A stretch of DNA of 64,000 nucleotides, from NCBI GenBank assembly GCA_029269725.1, contig JARJHS010000002.1, positions 62,001 through 126,000 of the forward strand, read 5' to 3'. Numbering within the stretch: the stretch's first letter is position 1; every line of letters begins with the position of its first letter. This DNA comes from Pollutibacter soli (GTDB lineage: Bacteria > Bacteroidota > Bacteroidia > Chitinophagales > Chitinophagaceae). Made by a program: the position numbers and the translations under genes. Shown here piece by piece: positions 27,287-36,282 of the stretch. Under the pieces are notes generated by a model. It worked only from the letters and a program-made list of their open reading frames with translations, searched no databases and was not told the origin of the DNA.

Positions 27287-28087
27287 CTAAACAATTACAA
27301 ACCGGTCCGCATCCTCCCAGAATCTGAACTTATCCCTCGCTTGCAATAAATTTTCCTTATCCAGTTGAATAGTATGAATCTCTTCTGCGTGTGCTTTTTC
27401 ATATAATATCTCACCCAATGGATCTATAACCATACTGTCGCCGCTGTGATAAATTCCATTGCCATCTTCACCCACACGATTAACTCCAATCACATAACAT
27501 TGGTTTTCGATTGCCCGCGCTCTTAACAATGTTTTCCATGCAAGACTTCTTCTTTCCGGCCAGTTGGCCACGTACAACAGTATATCATATTCGGCGGCAG
27601 GACTTACCATCTGCGGGGAAAAATTTTGTCGTGACCAGACAGGAAATCGCAGATCATAACAGATACAACAATTGATTCTCCATCCTTTAACAGAAGCAAT
27701 AAATCTTCGTTCTCCCGGAGTGTAATGTTCATCCTCGCCGGCGAAGCTGAAACAATGTCGTTTATCATAATGTCCACTTTCTCCGTTGGGCAACATCCAG
27801 ATCAGCCGATTAAAATAATCTTCTCCTTCGCGTATGATCAGACTTCCGGTAAGGATTACACGCTTTTCAATCGACAGCTTTTTCATCCATTCGACGGAGT
27901 ATCCATCCATTGTTTCCGCAAGGCCTTCTGCATCCATGTTAAAGCCTGTACTGAACATTTCCGGCAACACCACCAGTTCAGTTCGTTCTGCAATACCGCG
28001 TATCTTTTCTTCAAGCATCTGCAGGTTGGCAGCTTTATCGCCCCAGGATAAATTTGTTTGTACCAATGAAACAGTGAGTGATGACAT
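27287..28087 (-). CDS. Nitrilase-superfamily amidohydrolase (omega-amidase, YafV-like)
   Basis: 266 residues. The catalytic triad of the carbon-nitrogen hydrolase fold is clear: Glu43 (LPEMFSTGF), Lys109 (YDKRHCF) and Cys143 (CICYDLRFPVW). MFSTGF and YDLRFPVWSR are typical of the omega-amidase/YafV branch, which hydrolyses 2-oxoglutaramate and related alpha-keto amides. Located nine bases downstream of recX on the same strand, so probably co-transcribed. Confidence 0.9.
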   Translation of the reverse strand: MSSLTVSLVQTNLSWGDKAANLQMLEEKIRGIAERTELVVLPEMFSTGFNMDAEGLAETMDGYSVEWMKKLSIEKRVILTGSLIIREGEDYFNRLIWMLPNGESGHYDKRHCFSFAGEDEHYTPGERRFIASVKGWRINCCICYDLRFPVWSRQNFSPQMVSPAAEYDILLYVANWPERRSLAWKTLLRARAIENQCYVIGVNRVGEDGNGIYHSGDSMVIDPLGEILYEKAHAEEIHTIQLDKENLLQARDKFRFWEDADRFVIV

Positions 28088-28096
28088 GCTTTAAAA

Positions 28097-28591
28097 TTAC
28101 GGCTTCTTTATTTCCTCTTCGTATGCAAGCACAGCGCGACGAACAATCGGTGATTCAAAACCCCGGCTGATCAGCCAGCTGCTGACCTTTGCCCGGATCA
28201 TCATCTGGCTTGCCGTATTCCTGGCGACCAGCTTCCACTTTTTGTCTGCCAGCTTAAAAATGGTTTGCTGGTAGTGCTCTTCGTCAATCTCTTCGAGCGC
28301 TTTTTTAAGGTTATAAGCGCTCACCTGCTTTTGCTTTAGTTCATATGAAATTTTAACACGTCCCCATTGCTTCATCCGGAATTTTCCGCGGACAAAGGCA
28401 GCAGCAAAACGGGATTCATTCAGATAATTCTCCTCAATGAGTTTTGAAATGATTTCTTCGACGTCTTTTTTATAAAGACCGAAACCGTATAATTTTTCTT
28501 TCACTTCAGCATGCGATCGTTCCTGGTATGCGCAGAACTGCATGATCTTCGGAAGGGCCGTCTGTGGCGTATGTGTTTTCTTATACATCAA
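28097..28591 (-). CDS. recX: Regulatory protein RecX
   Basis: 164 residues, mainly helical three-helix repeats. Characteristic blocks: CAYQERSHAEVKEKLYGFG, IISKLIEENYLNESRFAAAFVRGKFRMKQWG and KISYELKQKQVSAYNLKKALEEI. RecX binds RecA and modulates filament formation. recA is not in the window. Confidence 0.92.
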   Translation of the reverse strand: MMYKKTHTPQTALPKIMQFCAYQERSHAEVKEKLYGFGLYKKDVEEIISKLIEENYLNESRFAAAFVRGKFRMKQWGRVKISYELKQKQVSAYNLKKALEEIDEEHYQQTIFKLADKKWKLVARNTASQMMIRAKVSSWLISRGFESPIVRRAVLAYEEEIKKP

Positions 28592-28833
28592 TACTTATGC
28601 AAACTACAATGGAAAGAATGAAAATCCCTGTTGATTTTCTGATTTTCGAGGTTGTTTTCCTCGGAAACTTCCCAAAACAACTTCTATTGCTTCGCGATGA
28701 TCCCAGATTAAAATCCCTTACATATTACCTGCAACTTAACTACCTACAACTTATGGCAGTATCTCCCCATCGCAACTGAGCTTATGCACATTTACTGTTG
28801 AGAAATTGCGCTTTTCCAACGGGTGCATAAACA

Positions 28834-28841
28834 TATATTTG
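28834..28841 (+). promoter_or_regulatory. dnaN -7 promoter element
   Basis: TATATTTG matches TAnnTTTG and lies 23 bases before the dnaN ATG at 28865. It supports that start over an in-frame GTG at 28823, which would lie upstream of the promoter. Confidence 0.5.
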
Positions 28842-28864
28842 CTGAAATCCCAACGGCACAGATC

Positions 28865-29980
28865 ATGAAATTCATTGTTTCCTCTTCGGCTCTATTAAAA
28901 CAGTTACAACAGATCAGCGGTGTTGTGAATGCCAATACCGTTCTTCCCATCCTGGAAGATTATCTTTTTGAAATTGAAAAAAATAAATTGACTGTTGTTG
29001 CCACTGACCTGGAGTCTGTGATGAAGATTCATATGGAAATCGAGGCAAAAGACAGCGGTAAAGTTTGTATCCCCGCGAAAATCCTTATGGATTCTCTCAA
29101 AAACCTGCCTGATCAGCCACTGACTTTCAATATCGATAAGAATTTCGGAATTGAAATCACCAGTGATAATGGTAAGTACAAAGTGATGGGAGAAAATCCT
29201 GACAATTTCCCCAAAGAACCGGTAAATGATGATGCTGTTTCATTTACGATGACCAGCTCCGCATTGTTAACTGCTATCAACAAAACAATTTTTGCTGTAA
29301 GCAACGATGATCTCCGTCCTGCCATGACTGGTGTTTTTTTTGAGCTTGATAAAAACAGCCTGACGGCTGTGGCGACCGATGCACATCGTTTGGTGAAATA
29401 CAAAAGAAAGGACGTGAGCTGCCCGAAAGCCGATCATTTTATCGTGCCTAAAAAACCATTGACGCTTTTGCGCAATGCTTTGCCGGATAACGAGGACGAG
29501 CTGACAATTTCTTACAACAACAATCATCTGTTTGTGGACCATGGTGGAACGCAACTGGTATGTCGTTTGATTGATGCGCGTTTTCCAGACTATAAAGTGG
29601 TGATCCCCGTGGATAATCCTTACAACCTGACAGTTTCCAGGTCTGATTTCCAATCAGCCCTGCGTCGTGTAAGTATCTTCAGTAATAAAAGCACCAACCA
29701 GGTGGCGCTGAATATCAGCGGCAACCAGCTCCAGCTGGCCGCACAAGATGTCGACTTCAGTTTTGAAGGTACCGAGCGCATGAATTGCCAATACACCGGG
29801 GAAGATATGCAGATCGCATTCAATGCAAAGTTTCTTATCGAGATGCTCAACGGTACTGCGAGTGAAGAAGTAAAAATGGAATTGTCTACACCGACCAAGG
29901 CTGGCATTATCAAGCCGTTGGAGCAGGACGAATCAGAAGATCAGCTGATGCTGGTAATGCCGCTAATGCTGAATAATTAA
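28865..29980 (+). CDS. dnaN: DNA polymerase III beta subunit (sliding clamp)
   Basis: 371 residues from ATG 28865 (MKFIVSSSALLKQLQQISGV), the standard clamp start. Three beta-clamp domains of about 120 residues each are visible, with AVATDAHRLVKYK in domain 2 and the C-terminal LVMPLMLNN; the usual MPM ending appears as MPL. It forms the dimeric ring that holds replicative polymerase on DNA. dnaA and recF are not adjacent. An intrinsic terminator follows. Confidence 0.96.
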   Translation: MKFIVSSSALLKQLQQISGVVNANTVLPILEDYLFEIEKNKLTVVATDLESVMKIHMEIEAKDSGKVCIPAKILMDSLKNLPDQPLTFNIDKNFGIEITSDNGKYKVMGENPDNFPKEPVNDDAVSFTMTSSALLTAINKTIFAVSNDDLRPAMTGVFFELDKNSLTAVATDAHRLVKYKRKDVSCPKADHFIVPKKPLTLLRNALPDNEDELTISYNNNHLFVDHGGTQLVCRLIDARFPDYKVVIPVDNPYNLTVSRSDFQSALRRVSIFSNKSTNQVALNISGNQLQLAAQDVDFSFEGTERMNCQYTGEDMQIAFNAKFLIEMLNGTASEEVKMELSTPTKAGIIKPLEQDESEDQLMLVMPLMLNN

Positions 29981-30011
29981 GGAAATAGTTACTAATCCAT
30001 ACAGATAGAGT

Positions 30012-30046
30012 AAACAGGCCCGTTGATTTGATCAGCAGGCCTGTTT
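30012..30046 (+). terminator. Intrinsic terminator after dnaN
   Basis: AAACAGGCC (30012-30020) pairs with GGCCTGTTT (30038-30046), followed by CGGTTTTTT. The loop is 17 bases. The hairpin lies inside the long in-frame upstream extension of the next gene, so that gene starts later, at 30127. Confidence 0.82.
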
Positions 30047-30126
30047 CGGTTTTTTGGATAGCGCAATCCGGGCAAGTCTTCGCTTCATGGATTTTAGTTC
30101 GTAACTTATATATTTCAACAGCTAGT

Positions 30127-31065
30127 ATGTGGCAGTCCATCCTGGATCATTTTAACACGCTGGAACAACGACCAGTCGAACGTCTGGCAATTATTGTCGG
30201 CGGTTTGCTAATTCTGTGGATGATTGAAGGCGCAATCCCGCTCATGCCGCTTCGATATAGGAAAAGCAAAGTCCGGCACGCTTCGGTAAATCTTGCTTTC
30301 ACCGTTATCCATCTTATCATTCATACGGGATTCGGCGTTCTGATTGTACTGCTTTCTGATTGGACAAAAACCGAAAAATGGGGTATAGTGCACTGGCTGC
30401 ACTTATCTCTCGTTGGAACGATCATCGTTTCAGCATTGGTGCTGGATTTTTTCGGCGGCTGGTTTTCCCATATTACTGAACATAAAATTCCGCTGTTCTG
30501 GCGGATGCATATCATCCATCATTCGGATACCAATGTTGATGTCACCACTGGTTTGAGGCATCATCCATTGGAGAGCGTTTGGCGCGGATTGTTTTTCCTG
30601 ATGGGTATTTTGGTTAGTGGCTCTCCGATTTACGCCGTGATGATCTATCAAACTATCCTTACCGTATTTGTTGCTTTTACACATGCCAATATCAGTCTTC
30701 CTCTTTGGCTGGATAAATCCCTGAGTTTCCTGATGGTTTCACCCAACATGCATAAGGTTCATCATCACTGGAAACAACCATTTACAGACAGTAATTATGG
30801 CGCAGTTTTTTCAATCTGGGACCGTATGTTCGGTACTTTCAGAACGATGAAAAAAGAAGATATCCGATATGGACTGGATCGCTATTATCCTGAAGAGAGG
30901 GATGAAGATTTTGGGTACCTGATGAAAAAACCTTTTCTCAGTCTGCTGGAAAAAAATGACCTGGCGCAGCCGGAAGTCCAGGGCGGGAAGACCGGGGTGA
31001 AAACGCAAAAGTCGTTACTCGGTAATTCAGGGCCAGAAGCCAACAGCACAGCCGCAACGGGCTAG
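30127..31065 (+). CDS. Sterol desaturase / fatty acid hydroxylase superfamily protein
   Basis: 312 residues from ATG 30127 (the first ATG beyond the dnaN terminator). Three to four hydrophobic segments and the histidine clusters of the di-iron membrane hydroxylase fold: HITEHKIP, HIIHHSD, HHPLE and HKVHHHW. Members hydroxylate or desaturate lipids at the membrane. The final roughly 25 residues are low-complexity and polar. Confidence 0.9.
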   Translation: MWQSILDHFNTLEQRPVERLAIIVGGLLILWMIEGAIPLMPLRYRKSKVRHASVNLAFTVIHLIIHTGFGVLIVLLSDWTKTEKWGIVHWLHLSLVGTIIVSALVLDFFGGWFSHITEHKIPLFWRMHIIHHSDTNVDVTTGLRHHPLESVWRGLFFLMGILVSGSPIYAVMIYQTILTVFVAFTHANISLPLWLDKSLSFLMVSPNMHKVHHHWKQPFTDSNYGAVFSIWDRMFGTFRTMKKEDIRYGLDRYYPEERDEDFGYLMKKPFLSLLEKNDLAQPEVQGGKTGVKTQKSLLGNSGPEANSTAATG

Positions 31066-31259
31066 TACCGGGAATTCAGAGAAATCAGAAGAGGTGTACC
31101 GGTCGTCGGGCCCTGCTGTTTCGATGTATAAATAATTCACTCCTGAAACTTGCTTTCGCTCGAAAATAGGCCGGATTAACTCAGCCTCATTGTTTCCAGA
31201 ATTACTCTATGGTCTTACGCTTTCTGGTCTTTTGACTTTCGACTTTGAACTACACCGAA

Positions 31260-32576
31260 TTAGGACGGTATACCCAATTCCTCTTGAATTTTCTCCAGAC
31301 TTTTACCTTTTGTTTCCGGCAGGAATTTCCAGACAAAAAGAAATTGCAGCGCCATCATTACGCTGTAGAAAACAAAAGAATAAAAACCTCCCTGAGGTGA
31401 CATATTTACTATAACGGGAAAGGCATAGGATATAATTGCTGCCATAATCCAGTGTGTAAAACTTCCCGCTGATCCGCCCTGTGACCTGACGGAGTTTGGA
31501 AATATTTCAGAGATAAAAACCCAGATAACGGCACCTTGTGAAAATCCAAAGAAGCCGATAAAGCCGATGAGGTACCATACCACATTCGGATTGGCAACGG
31601 ATGTATCTCTGAAAGCAAGCGCAGTGAGAGTTAAAAATATAACCATGCCGGCAGAACCGATCAGCAGCAATTTTTTTCTGCCAAATCTGTCGATTACGGC
31701 CATTGCAATTAATGTAAACACAAGATTGGCGGTTCCGATATAAATGGATTGCAGATATGCACTCGAGTCGTCAAAGCCTGCCATTGCGAAAATCCTTTTA
31801 GCATAATAGATGATTGCGTTGATTCCTGACAGCTGGTTGAACATTGCAAGAATGATGGCATAGAGGAGAGGCTTTCTGTATTTCTTTTGAAACAAAGATT
31901 CTTTATGATCGCTGATAGACGACTGTATTTCTGCGATCTCTTTATTCACATCCATTTCGCCTATTCGTTTCAGTATGGGAATCGCCTCTTCTGTTTTTCC
32001 GTTCAGGATCAGCCAGCGTGGAGACTCTGGTATGAAACGGATAAGGATGGTAAAAAGCACCGCAGGTACCACCATGATGCCTAACATCCATCGCCAGGAT
32101 TCTTCTCCGCCACCTGCCAGCAAATAGTTGGATACATACGCCACAAAAATGCCGAGGACGATATTCAGTTGGAATGACGCTGCGAGCCGGCCACGCAACT
32201 TTGCCGGCGCAATTTCCGAGATATACATTGGGCCGACCACAGAAGATGCTCCTACTGCAACACCTCCGATAAACCTGAAAAAGACAAACATCAAAAGGCC
32301 CTGTGAACTTGCGCATCCGATCGCTGAAAACAGGTACAGGAATGCGATGAAAAAGAGAACGGGCTTACGTCCATATTTCTGTGCCGGTGTACCAGCAAGA
32401 ATAGAACCGAGTACTGTACCGAAGAGACTGGAAGCTACGGTAAGGCCGAGCTGACTCGCGGAAAGCTCCCAGAGTTTTTGAATCGTCTGTTCCGCGCCGG
32501 AGATCACTGCTGTTTCAAAGCCAAATAAAAAGCCGCCCAACGCGGCAATCAATGCAATTCGAACGGCATAGCCCAT
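31260..32576 (-). CDS. Sugar porter family MFS transporter
   Basis: 438 residues from ATG 32576 (an in-frame TTG at 32585 is disfavoured). Twelve predicted membrane helices and the sugar-porter motifs GGFLFGFETAVISGA at the start, GRKP in loop 2-3, PESPRWLI before the central loop, GRKKLLL in loop 8-9 and PETKGKSLEKI at the end. A proton-coupled or facilitative sugar importer, divergent from the ROK kinase, which suggests uptake followed by phosphorylation of one hexose. Confidence 0.93.
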   Translation of the reverse strand: MGYAVRIALIAALGGFLFGFETAVISGAEQTIQKLWELSASQLGLTVASSLFGTVLGSILAGTPAQKYGRKPVLFFIAFLYLFSAIGCASSQGLLMFVFFRFIGGVAVGASSVVGPMYISEIAPAKLRGRLAASFQLNIVLGIFVAYVSNYLLAGGGEESWRWMLGIMVVPAVLFTILIRFIPESPRWLILNGKTEEAIPILKRIGEMDVNKEIAEIQSSISDHKESLFQKKYRKPLLYAIILAMFNQLSGINAIIYYAKRIFAMAGFDDSSAYLQSIYIGTANLVFTLIAMAVIDRFGRKKLLLIGSAGMVIFLTLTALAFRDTSVANPNVVWYLIGFIGFFGFSQGAVIWVFISEIFPNSVRSQGGSAGSFTHWIMAAIISYAFPVIVNMSPQGGFYSFVFYSVMMALQFLFVWKFLPETKGKSLEKIQEELGIPS

Positions 32577-32672
32577 AGCAAGCAATTTAATGGCTTAAAA
32601 AAGGAAGTTACCATAAGCGGAACCAATTATCAAATCAGCTACAAGAAAAAATTTGGAGATCGAAAAAGTTTT

Positions 32673-32695
32673 TTACTTTGCTTAAACGATTTAAA
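32673..32695 (+). promoter_or_regulatory. ROK kinase promoter with adjoining AT-rich partial palindrome
   Basis: TTACTTTG (32673-32680) is one mismatch from TAnnTTTG, with a TTTG at 32652-32655 upstream. Directly behind it is TTAAACGATTTAA, an imperfect palindrome around CG that could be an operator. The ATG follows at 32705. Confidence 0.4.
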
Positions 32696-32704
32696 TCAAC
32701 GATT

Positions 32705-33613
32705 ATGAGCCAGCTCCTTTGGGGTATCGACCTTGGCGGTACCAAAATAGAAGGTATTGTCCTGCCCTCACTCAATGATCCTGCACCGGTGCATCGCTCC
32801 CGTGTGAGCACAGAAAAAGAGCATGGCTATGATCATATCCTGCACCAGATTAAAAAGCTGATTCAGCATATAGAAAAAGAAACAGGAAAACATCCTGATC
32901 AGATGGGCATTGGTACACCAGGTGTTCTGGATCCAATTTTGCTGACAATGAAAAACAGCAATACAACGGCACTCAATGGAATGCCGCTTCAAAAAGATCT
33001 CGAAACGTTGCTTGGCATCCCGGTGATCTTAGCAAACGATGCCAATTGTTTTGCTCTCGCGGAAACACATTGGGGCGTCGTTAAAAAATCTTATCCGGAC
33101 GCAGCAATGGTTTTTGGAATTATCATGGGCACCGGTGTCGGTGGTGGAATAATTCACGATGGAAAAGTGTGGGCGGGAAAACAAGGTATTGCGGGAGAGT
33201 GGGGACACAACTTCCTTGATGATTCAGGAGGTAGTTGCTATTGCGGAAAAACCGGTTGTGTCGAAACCATTCTTTCCGGTCCATCGCTGCAGCGCTATTA
33301 TAAATCTCTGACGAATAAAGAGGTGACATTAAAAGACATCGTCTGCGCTGCAGAAAATAATGATGAAGCTGCAGTAGCTACGCTCGAGCGTATGAATCAG
33401 TTTTTTGGAAAGGCCGTTTCCTCCGTGATCAACCTGCTTGATCCCGATGTAATTATTATCGGTGGTGGGGTGGGAAATATTGATAGTCTCTATAAAGATG
33501 GCTACGAGGCATTAAAGCACTGGGTATTCAACAACAGGGTTGATACCGCTTTGGTGAGGCCGGTTCTTGGCGATAGCGCTGGTGTATTCGGCGCAGCCGC
33601 TCTTGTGGCCTGA
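32705..33613 (+). CDS. ROK family sugar kinase
   Basis: 302 residues from ATG 32705; a TTG at 32678 overlaps the promoter. ATP-binding phosphate motif GIDLGGTKIEG (7-17), sugar-binding HNFLDD, and the ROK zinc site with Cys178, Cys180 and Cys185 (CYCGKTGCVET). No DNA-binding domain, so it is an enzyme (glucokinase/fructokinase-like) rather than a NagC-type repressor. Divergent from the sugar porter. Confidence 0.92.
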   Translation: MSQLLWGIDLGGTKIEGIVLPSLNDPAPVHRSRVSTEKEHGYDHILHQIKKLIQHIEKETGKHPDQMGIGTPGVLDPILLTMKNSNTTALNGMPLQKDLETLLGIPVILANDANCFALAETHWGVVKKSYPDAAMVFGIIMGTGVGGGIIHDGKVWAGKQGIAGEWGHNFLDDSGGSCYCGKTGCVETILSGPSLQRYYKSLTNKEVTLKDIVCAAENNDEAAVATLERMNQFFGKAVSSVINLLDPDVIIIGGGVGNIDSLYKDGYEALKHWVFNNRVDTALVRPVLGDSAGVFGAAALVA

Positions 33614-33723
33614 GTCTGCACAACAGCCCGGTCGTTTTATATATCGCGGCATGGTTATGGATTTGCATTGGCAGCGTTTATTATTTTTATTCCGTAATTT
33701 TTCCGATCGTAAATGACGCTGAC

Positions 33724-34821
33724 ATGAAAAGCGGCAAATATCTGCGCATGCTGGGGCTTCCATTGCTTTTTGGTTCACACAGGACAAAAGAGATCCTGCA
33801 TGTGAATCCAACGATTATTCCTTTCCGTGAGGAAGCAAATGAGGTTTCCGTTTTTATTTACGACTATAATGGCGAGTCTCTCACCGAGCACCATTCAGGT
33901 TCGGTTGAAGATTGCCTTGATTTCAAAACATCGAACCACATCAGCTGGATAAATATTGATGGACTTCGGAAGTCTGATGTTGAAAAAGTAAGTAATCATT
34001 ACGGCATTCACCCGCTGTTGATGGAAGATATCCTGAGTATTAATCAGCGCCCGAAAATGGACGAAGTAGAAGGCGTTCTCTTCTGCCTGCTCAACATGCT
34101 TTATTTTAACGATCTCAAAAAAACAGTTGAAGCCGAACAGGTGAGTATTGTTCTTGGTAACGATTTTGTTATTTCTTTCCAGGAAGATTCGCGTCGGGAT
34201 GTTTTTGATCCTGTACGTACCAAATTAAAACTACCGAAGAGTATTGTCCGCCAGCGCAGCGCAGATTATCTCCTCTACGCCATGCTTGATGTGATCGTCG
34301 ATAATTACTTCGTGGTGATGGAAAAAGTGAGTGAGCAGATTGAAATTCTTGAAGAAGAAGTTATTCGCAGAAGCAATACGCGAAGTCTTGCGCGTATCAA
34401 TCAGCTCAGGAAAGAACTGATCATCCTCAAAAGAAATATTACACCTGTACGTGATCTGGTGAATGCAATCATCAGGAGCGAGAGCGATCTTCTTGAAGAG
34501 AGAACGACAAAATATTTCAAGGATGTGTATGATCACATCGTTCAGGCATATGATCTTTGCGAAAACTATCGCGATGTGATCATGAGCATGCAGGATCTGT
34601 ATATTAACAACGTAAACCTCAAAATGAATGAGGTGATGAAAGTGATGGCGATCGTGACCTGCGTACTTGCCCCGGCAACTGTTATCGGTGGAATTTTTGG
34701 AATGAACTTCGATGTTATTCCTTATGCACACCATAAATGGGGATTTTATTTTGCTGTAGGTGCAATGTTTTTTATCCCACTATGGATGTTATGGATTTTT
34801 AAAAAGCGCGGATGGTTTTAG
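33724..34821 (+). CDS. corA: CorA family magnesium/cobalt transporter
   Basis: 365 residues. Large N-terminal cytosolic domain with the long helical region (about 190-310), then two C-terminal membrane helices with the CorA selectivity signature Gly326-Met327-Asn328 (FGMNFD) at the end of helix 1. The C-terminus is basic (FKKRGWF), as usual. Acts as a homopentameric Mg2+/Co2+ channel in the inner membrane. Confidence 0.93.
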   Translation: MKSGKYLRMLGLPLLFGSHRTKEILHVNPTIIPFREEANEVSVFIYDYNGESLTEHHSGSVEDCLDFKTSNHISWINIDGLRKSDVEKVSNHYGIHPLLMEDILSINQRPKMDEVEGVLFCLLNMLYFNDLKKTVEAEQVSIVLGNDFVISFQEDSRRDVFDPVRTKLKLPKSIVRQRSADYLLYAMLDVIVDNYFVVMEKVSEQIEILEEEVIRRSNTRSLARINQLRKELIILKRNITPVRDLVNAIIRSESDLLEERTTKYFKDVYDHIVQAYDLCENYRDVIMSMQDLYINNVNLKMNEVMKVMAIVTCVLAPATVIGGIFGMNFDVIPYAHHKWGFYFAVGAMFFIPLWMLWIFKKRGWF

Positions 34822-34855
34822 TCAATTGATTTTTATCTTTATTGAAAGTTCGCCA

Positions 34856-35386
34856 ATGAGAAAACTATCCCTCTTCTTATCATTGTTTTTGTTTTCTGTT
34901 TCCGTCTCTGTTTCTCTGTATGGCCAGGATCCGGAGCAGCAATTAAAACAGTTGAACATCACACTTCCACCTGCTACTAATCCCGCCTTTAATTATGTGA
35001 AGTTTGTTCGCACAGGCAACCTGCTTTTTCTTGCGGGTCATGGTCCCCGGAATGAGAAAGGCGAAAACATCACCGGAAAACTGGGAGATAACCTTACCAC
35101 AGAACAGGGATACGCAGCAGCAAATGCTTGTACTATCGATCTTATCGCAACATTGAAATCAGCTGTGGGCGGTGATCTGAAAAAGGTAAAACGAATTGTA
35201 AAAGTATTCGGGCTGGTAAACTGCACGGCTAACTATTATGATCAGCCGAAAGTAATGAATGGCTGTTCGGATCTGCTTGTCGCCGTATTTGGGGAAAAAG
35301 GAAAACACGCCCGTACTTCTGTTGGCGCCAATGCGCTACCGAATAATATTGCAGTGGAGATCGAGCTGGTTGCAGAAGTGGAGTAA
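34856..35386 (+). CDS. Exported RidA/YjgF-like protein
   Basis: 176 residues from ATG 34856 (a longer in-frame opening overlaps corA). N-terminal signal peptide ending about VSLYGQ, then a RidA-like chorismate-mutase-fold domain. The conserved ARTSVGANALPNNIAVEIELVAEV block includes the substrate-binding Arg. Cytosolic RidA hydrolyses enamine/imine intermediates; the role of this exported subgroup is unclear. Its stop leads straight into an AACGT-type repeat arm. Confidence 0.87.
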   Translation: MRKLSLFLSLFLFSVSVSVSLYGQDPEQQLKQLNITLPPATNPAFNYVKFVRTGNLLFLAGHGPRNEKGENITGKLGDNLTTEQGYAAANACTIDLIATLKSAVGGDLKKVKRIVKVFGLVNCTANYYDQPKVMNGCSDLLVAVFGEKGKHARTSVGANALPNNIAVEIELVAEVE

Positions 35387-35655
35387 AGGGTTAAACGTTA
35401 TACGTTTAACGTTCTACGTTAGTCCCTGGGGTTTCTGATCGCTAAATAGGGCCTGGTGATAATTTTGATAATTCATATCTATACTGAATTACAAAAGAAT
35501 TACGGAATATTTACATGCAAGGAACCAAAAAAAATCTGTAAAAATCCTTGCAGACGAGTACCCTGGAATGAAATTCAGCTTGATCTTTTTTCTAAATAGC
35601 CTAGGGCCTGAGCTTATCGAAGGCCAGCTGTTTTACGTTTAACCTTACACGTTCA
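35387..35655. repeat. Intergenic region bounded by inverted AACGT-type repeats
   Basis: The left arm GGGTTAAACGTTATACGTTT plus AACGTTCTACGTTA (35388-35421) is roughly complementary to GTTTTACGTTTAACCTTACA plus CGTTCAGCCC (35632-35659). The right arm includes the stop codon of the convergent DUF2480 gene. Similar in sequence to the arms at 24481-24859. No gene inside. Confidence 0.55.
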
Positions 35656-36168
35656 GCCCTTTTTACTTTTATACACGGGCACCGTACTGCAGGGTTCGCC
35701 GTACATGATCGATTTTGCGACCGGTTTGAGGTGGCCCGTTATCTCCAGGTATGCAAATGCTTCGATTGATTTATCTCCGCAACCTTTAATCACCAGCCTT
35801 TTCCCTTCATATTCTGGAGAAGGAATAGAATGAATATTATGAATGATCGCTGCTTTTTCTGTTTCTTCTTTTGTGCCGGCATATACAAAAGAGGCAACAC
35901 CATCGAGATAACTGGCAACCAGCATATATGCCCAGTTCGGAACGATAGCATCTGCCGAACAAAATACCGCAACAGGCGTATCCTGGTACTGCGACCAGTC
36001 ATGCGTTGTCAATGCCTGGCGGAAATCTTTTTCTTTCAGGATCAGGCCCATGAAAAGAAAATCCTTCAGGTCAAAAGATTTTATCTCTTTCGCCGGCAAG
36101 TAGTCTGCCAGGTCCAACGTGATTAGTCCGCTTTCTGCAACTTTATTTACGATCAGTTCTTCACTCAT
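35653..36168 (-). CDS. DUF2480 family protein
   Basis: 171 residues, no signal or membrane segment. The pattern (MSEELIVNKVAESGLITLDL, FDLKDFLFMGLILKEKDFR, VFCSADAIVPNWAYMLVASYL) and length fit DUF2480, a family largely confined to Bacteroidota. Function unknown. A cluster of conserved Cys/Asp residues (FCSADAI, GCGDKS) may mark an active or metal site, which is only a suggestion. Confidence 0.75.
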   Translation of the reverse strand: MSEELIVNKVAESGLITLDLADYLPAKEIKSFDLKDFLFMGLILKEKDFRQALTTHDWSQYQDTPVAVFCSADAIVPNWAYMLVASYLDGVASFVYAGTKEETEKAAIIHNIHSIPSPEYEGKRLVIKGCGDKSIEAFAYLEITGHLKPVAKSIMYGEPCSTVPVYKSKKG

Positions 36169-36222
36169 GCGCTTCGATTTCAGTTTGTAAAATTACTCAA
36201 TTTATAAGTGCCCTAAAAACAT

Positions 36223-36252
36223 AAGCCTCCTGCCGTTGAAGGCAGAAGGCTT
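36223..36252 (-). terminator. Intrinsic terminator after ppiD
   Basis: AAGCCTCCTGCC (36223-36234), loop GTTGAA, GGCAGAAGGCTT (36241-36252): 12 bp with one mismatch, followed on the minus strand by ATGTTTTTA. It lies 30 bp beyond the ppiD stop. Confidence 0.8.
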
Positions 36253-36282
36253 AGCCAGTTTTCTCATGAGTGTTATTATTTC

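Noticed and set aside
28564-28779. 71-codon open frame between recX and dnaN
   Set aside because: It begins inside recX on the opposite strand and ends in a low-complexity stretch; no supporting features.
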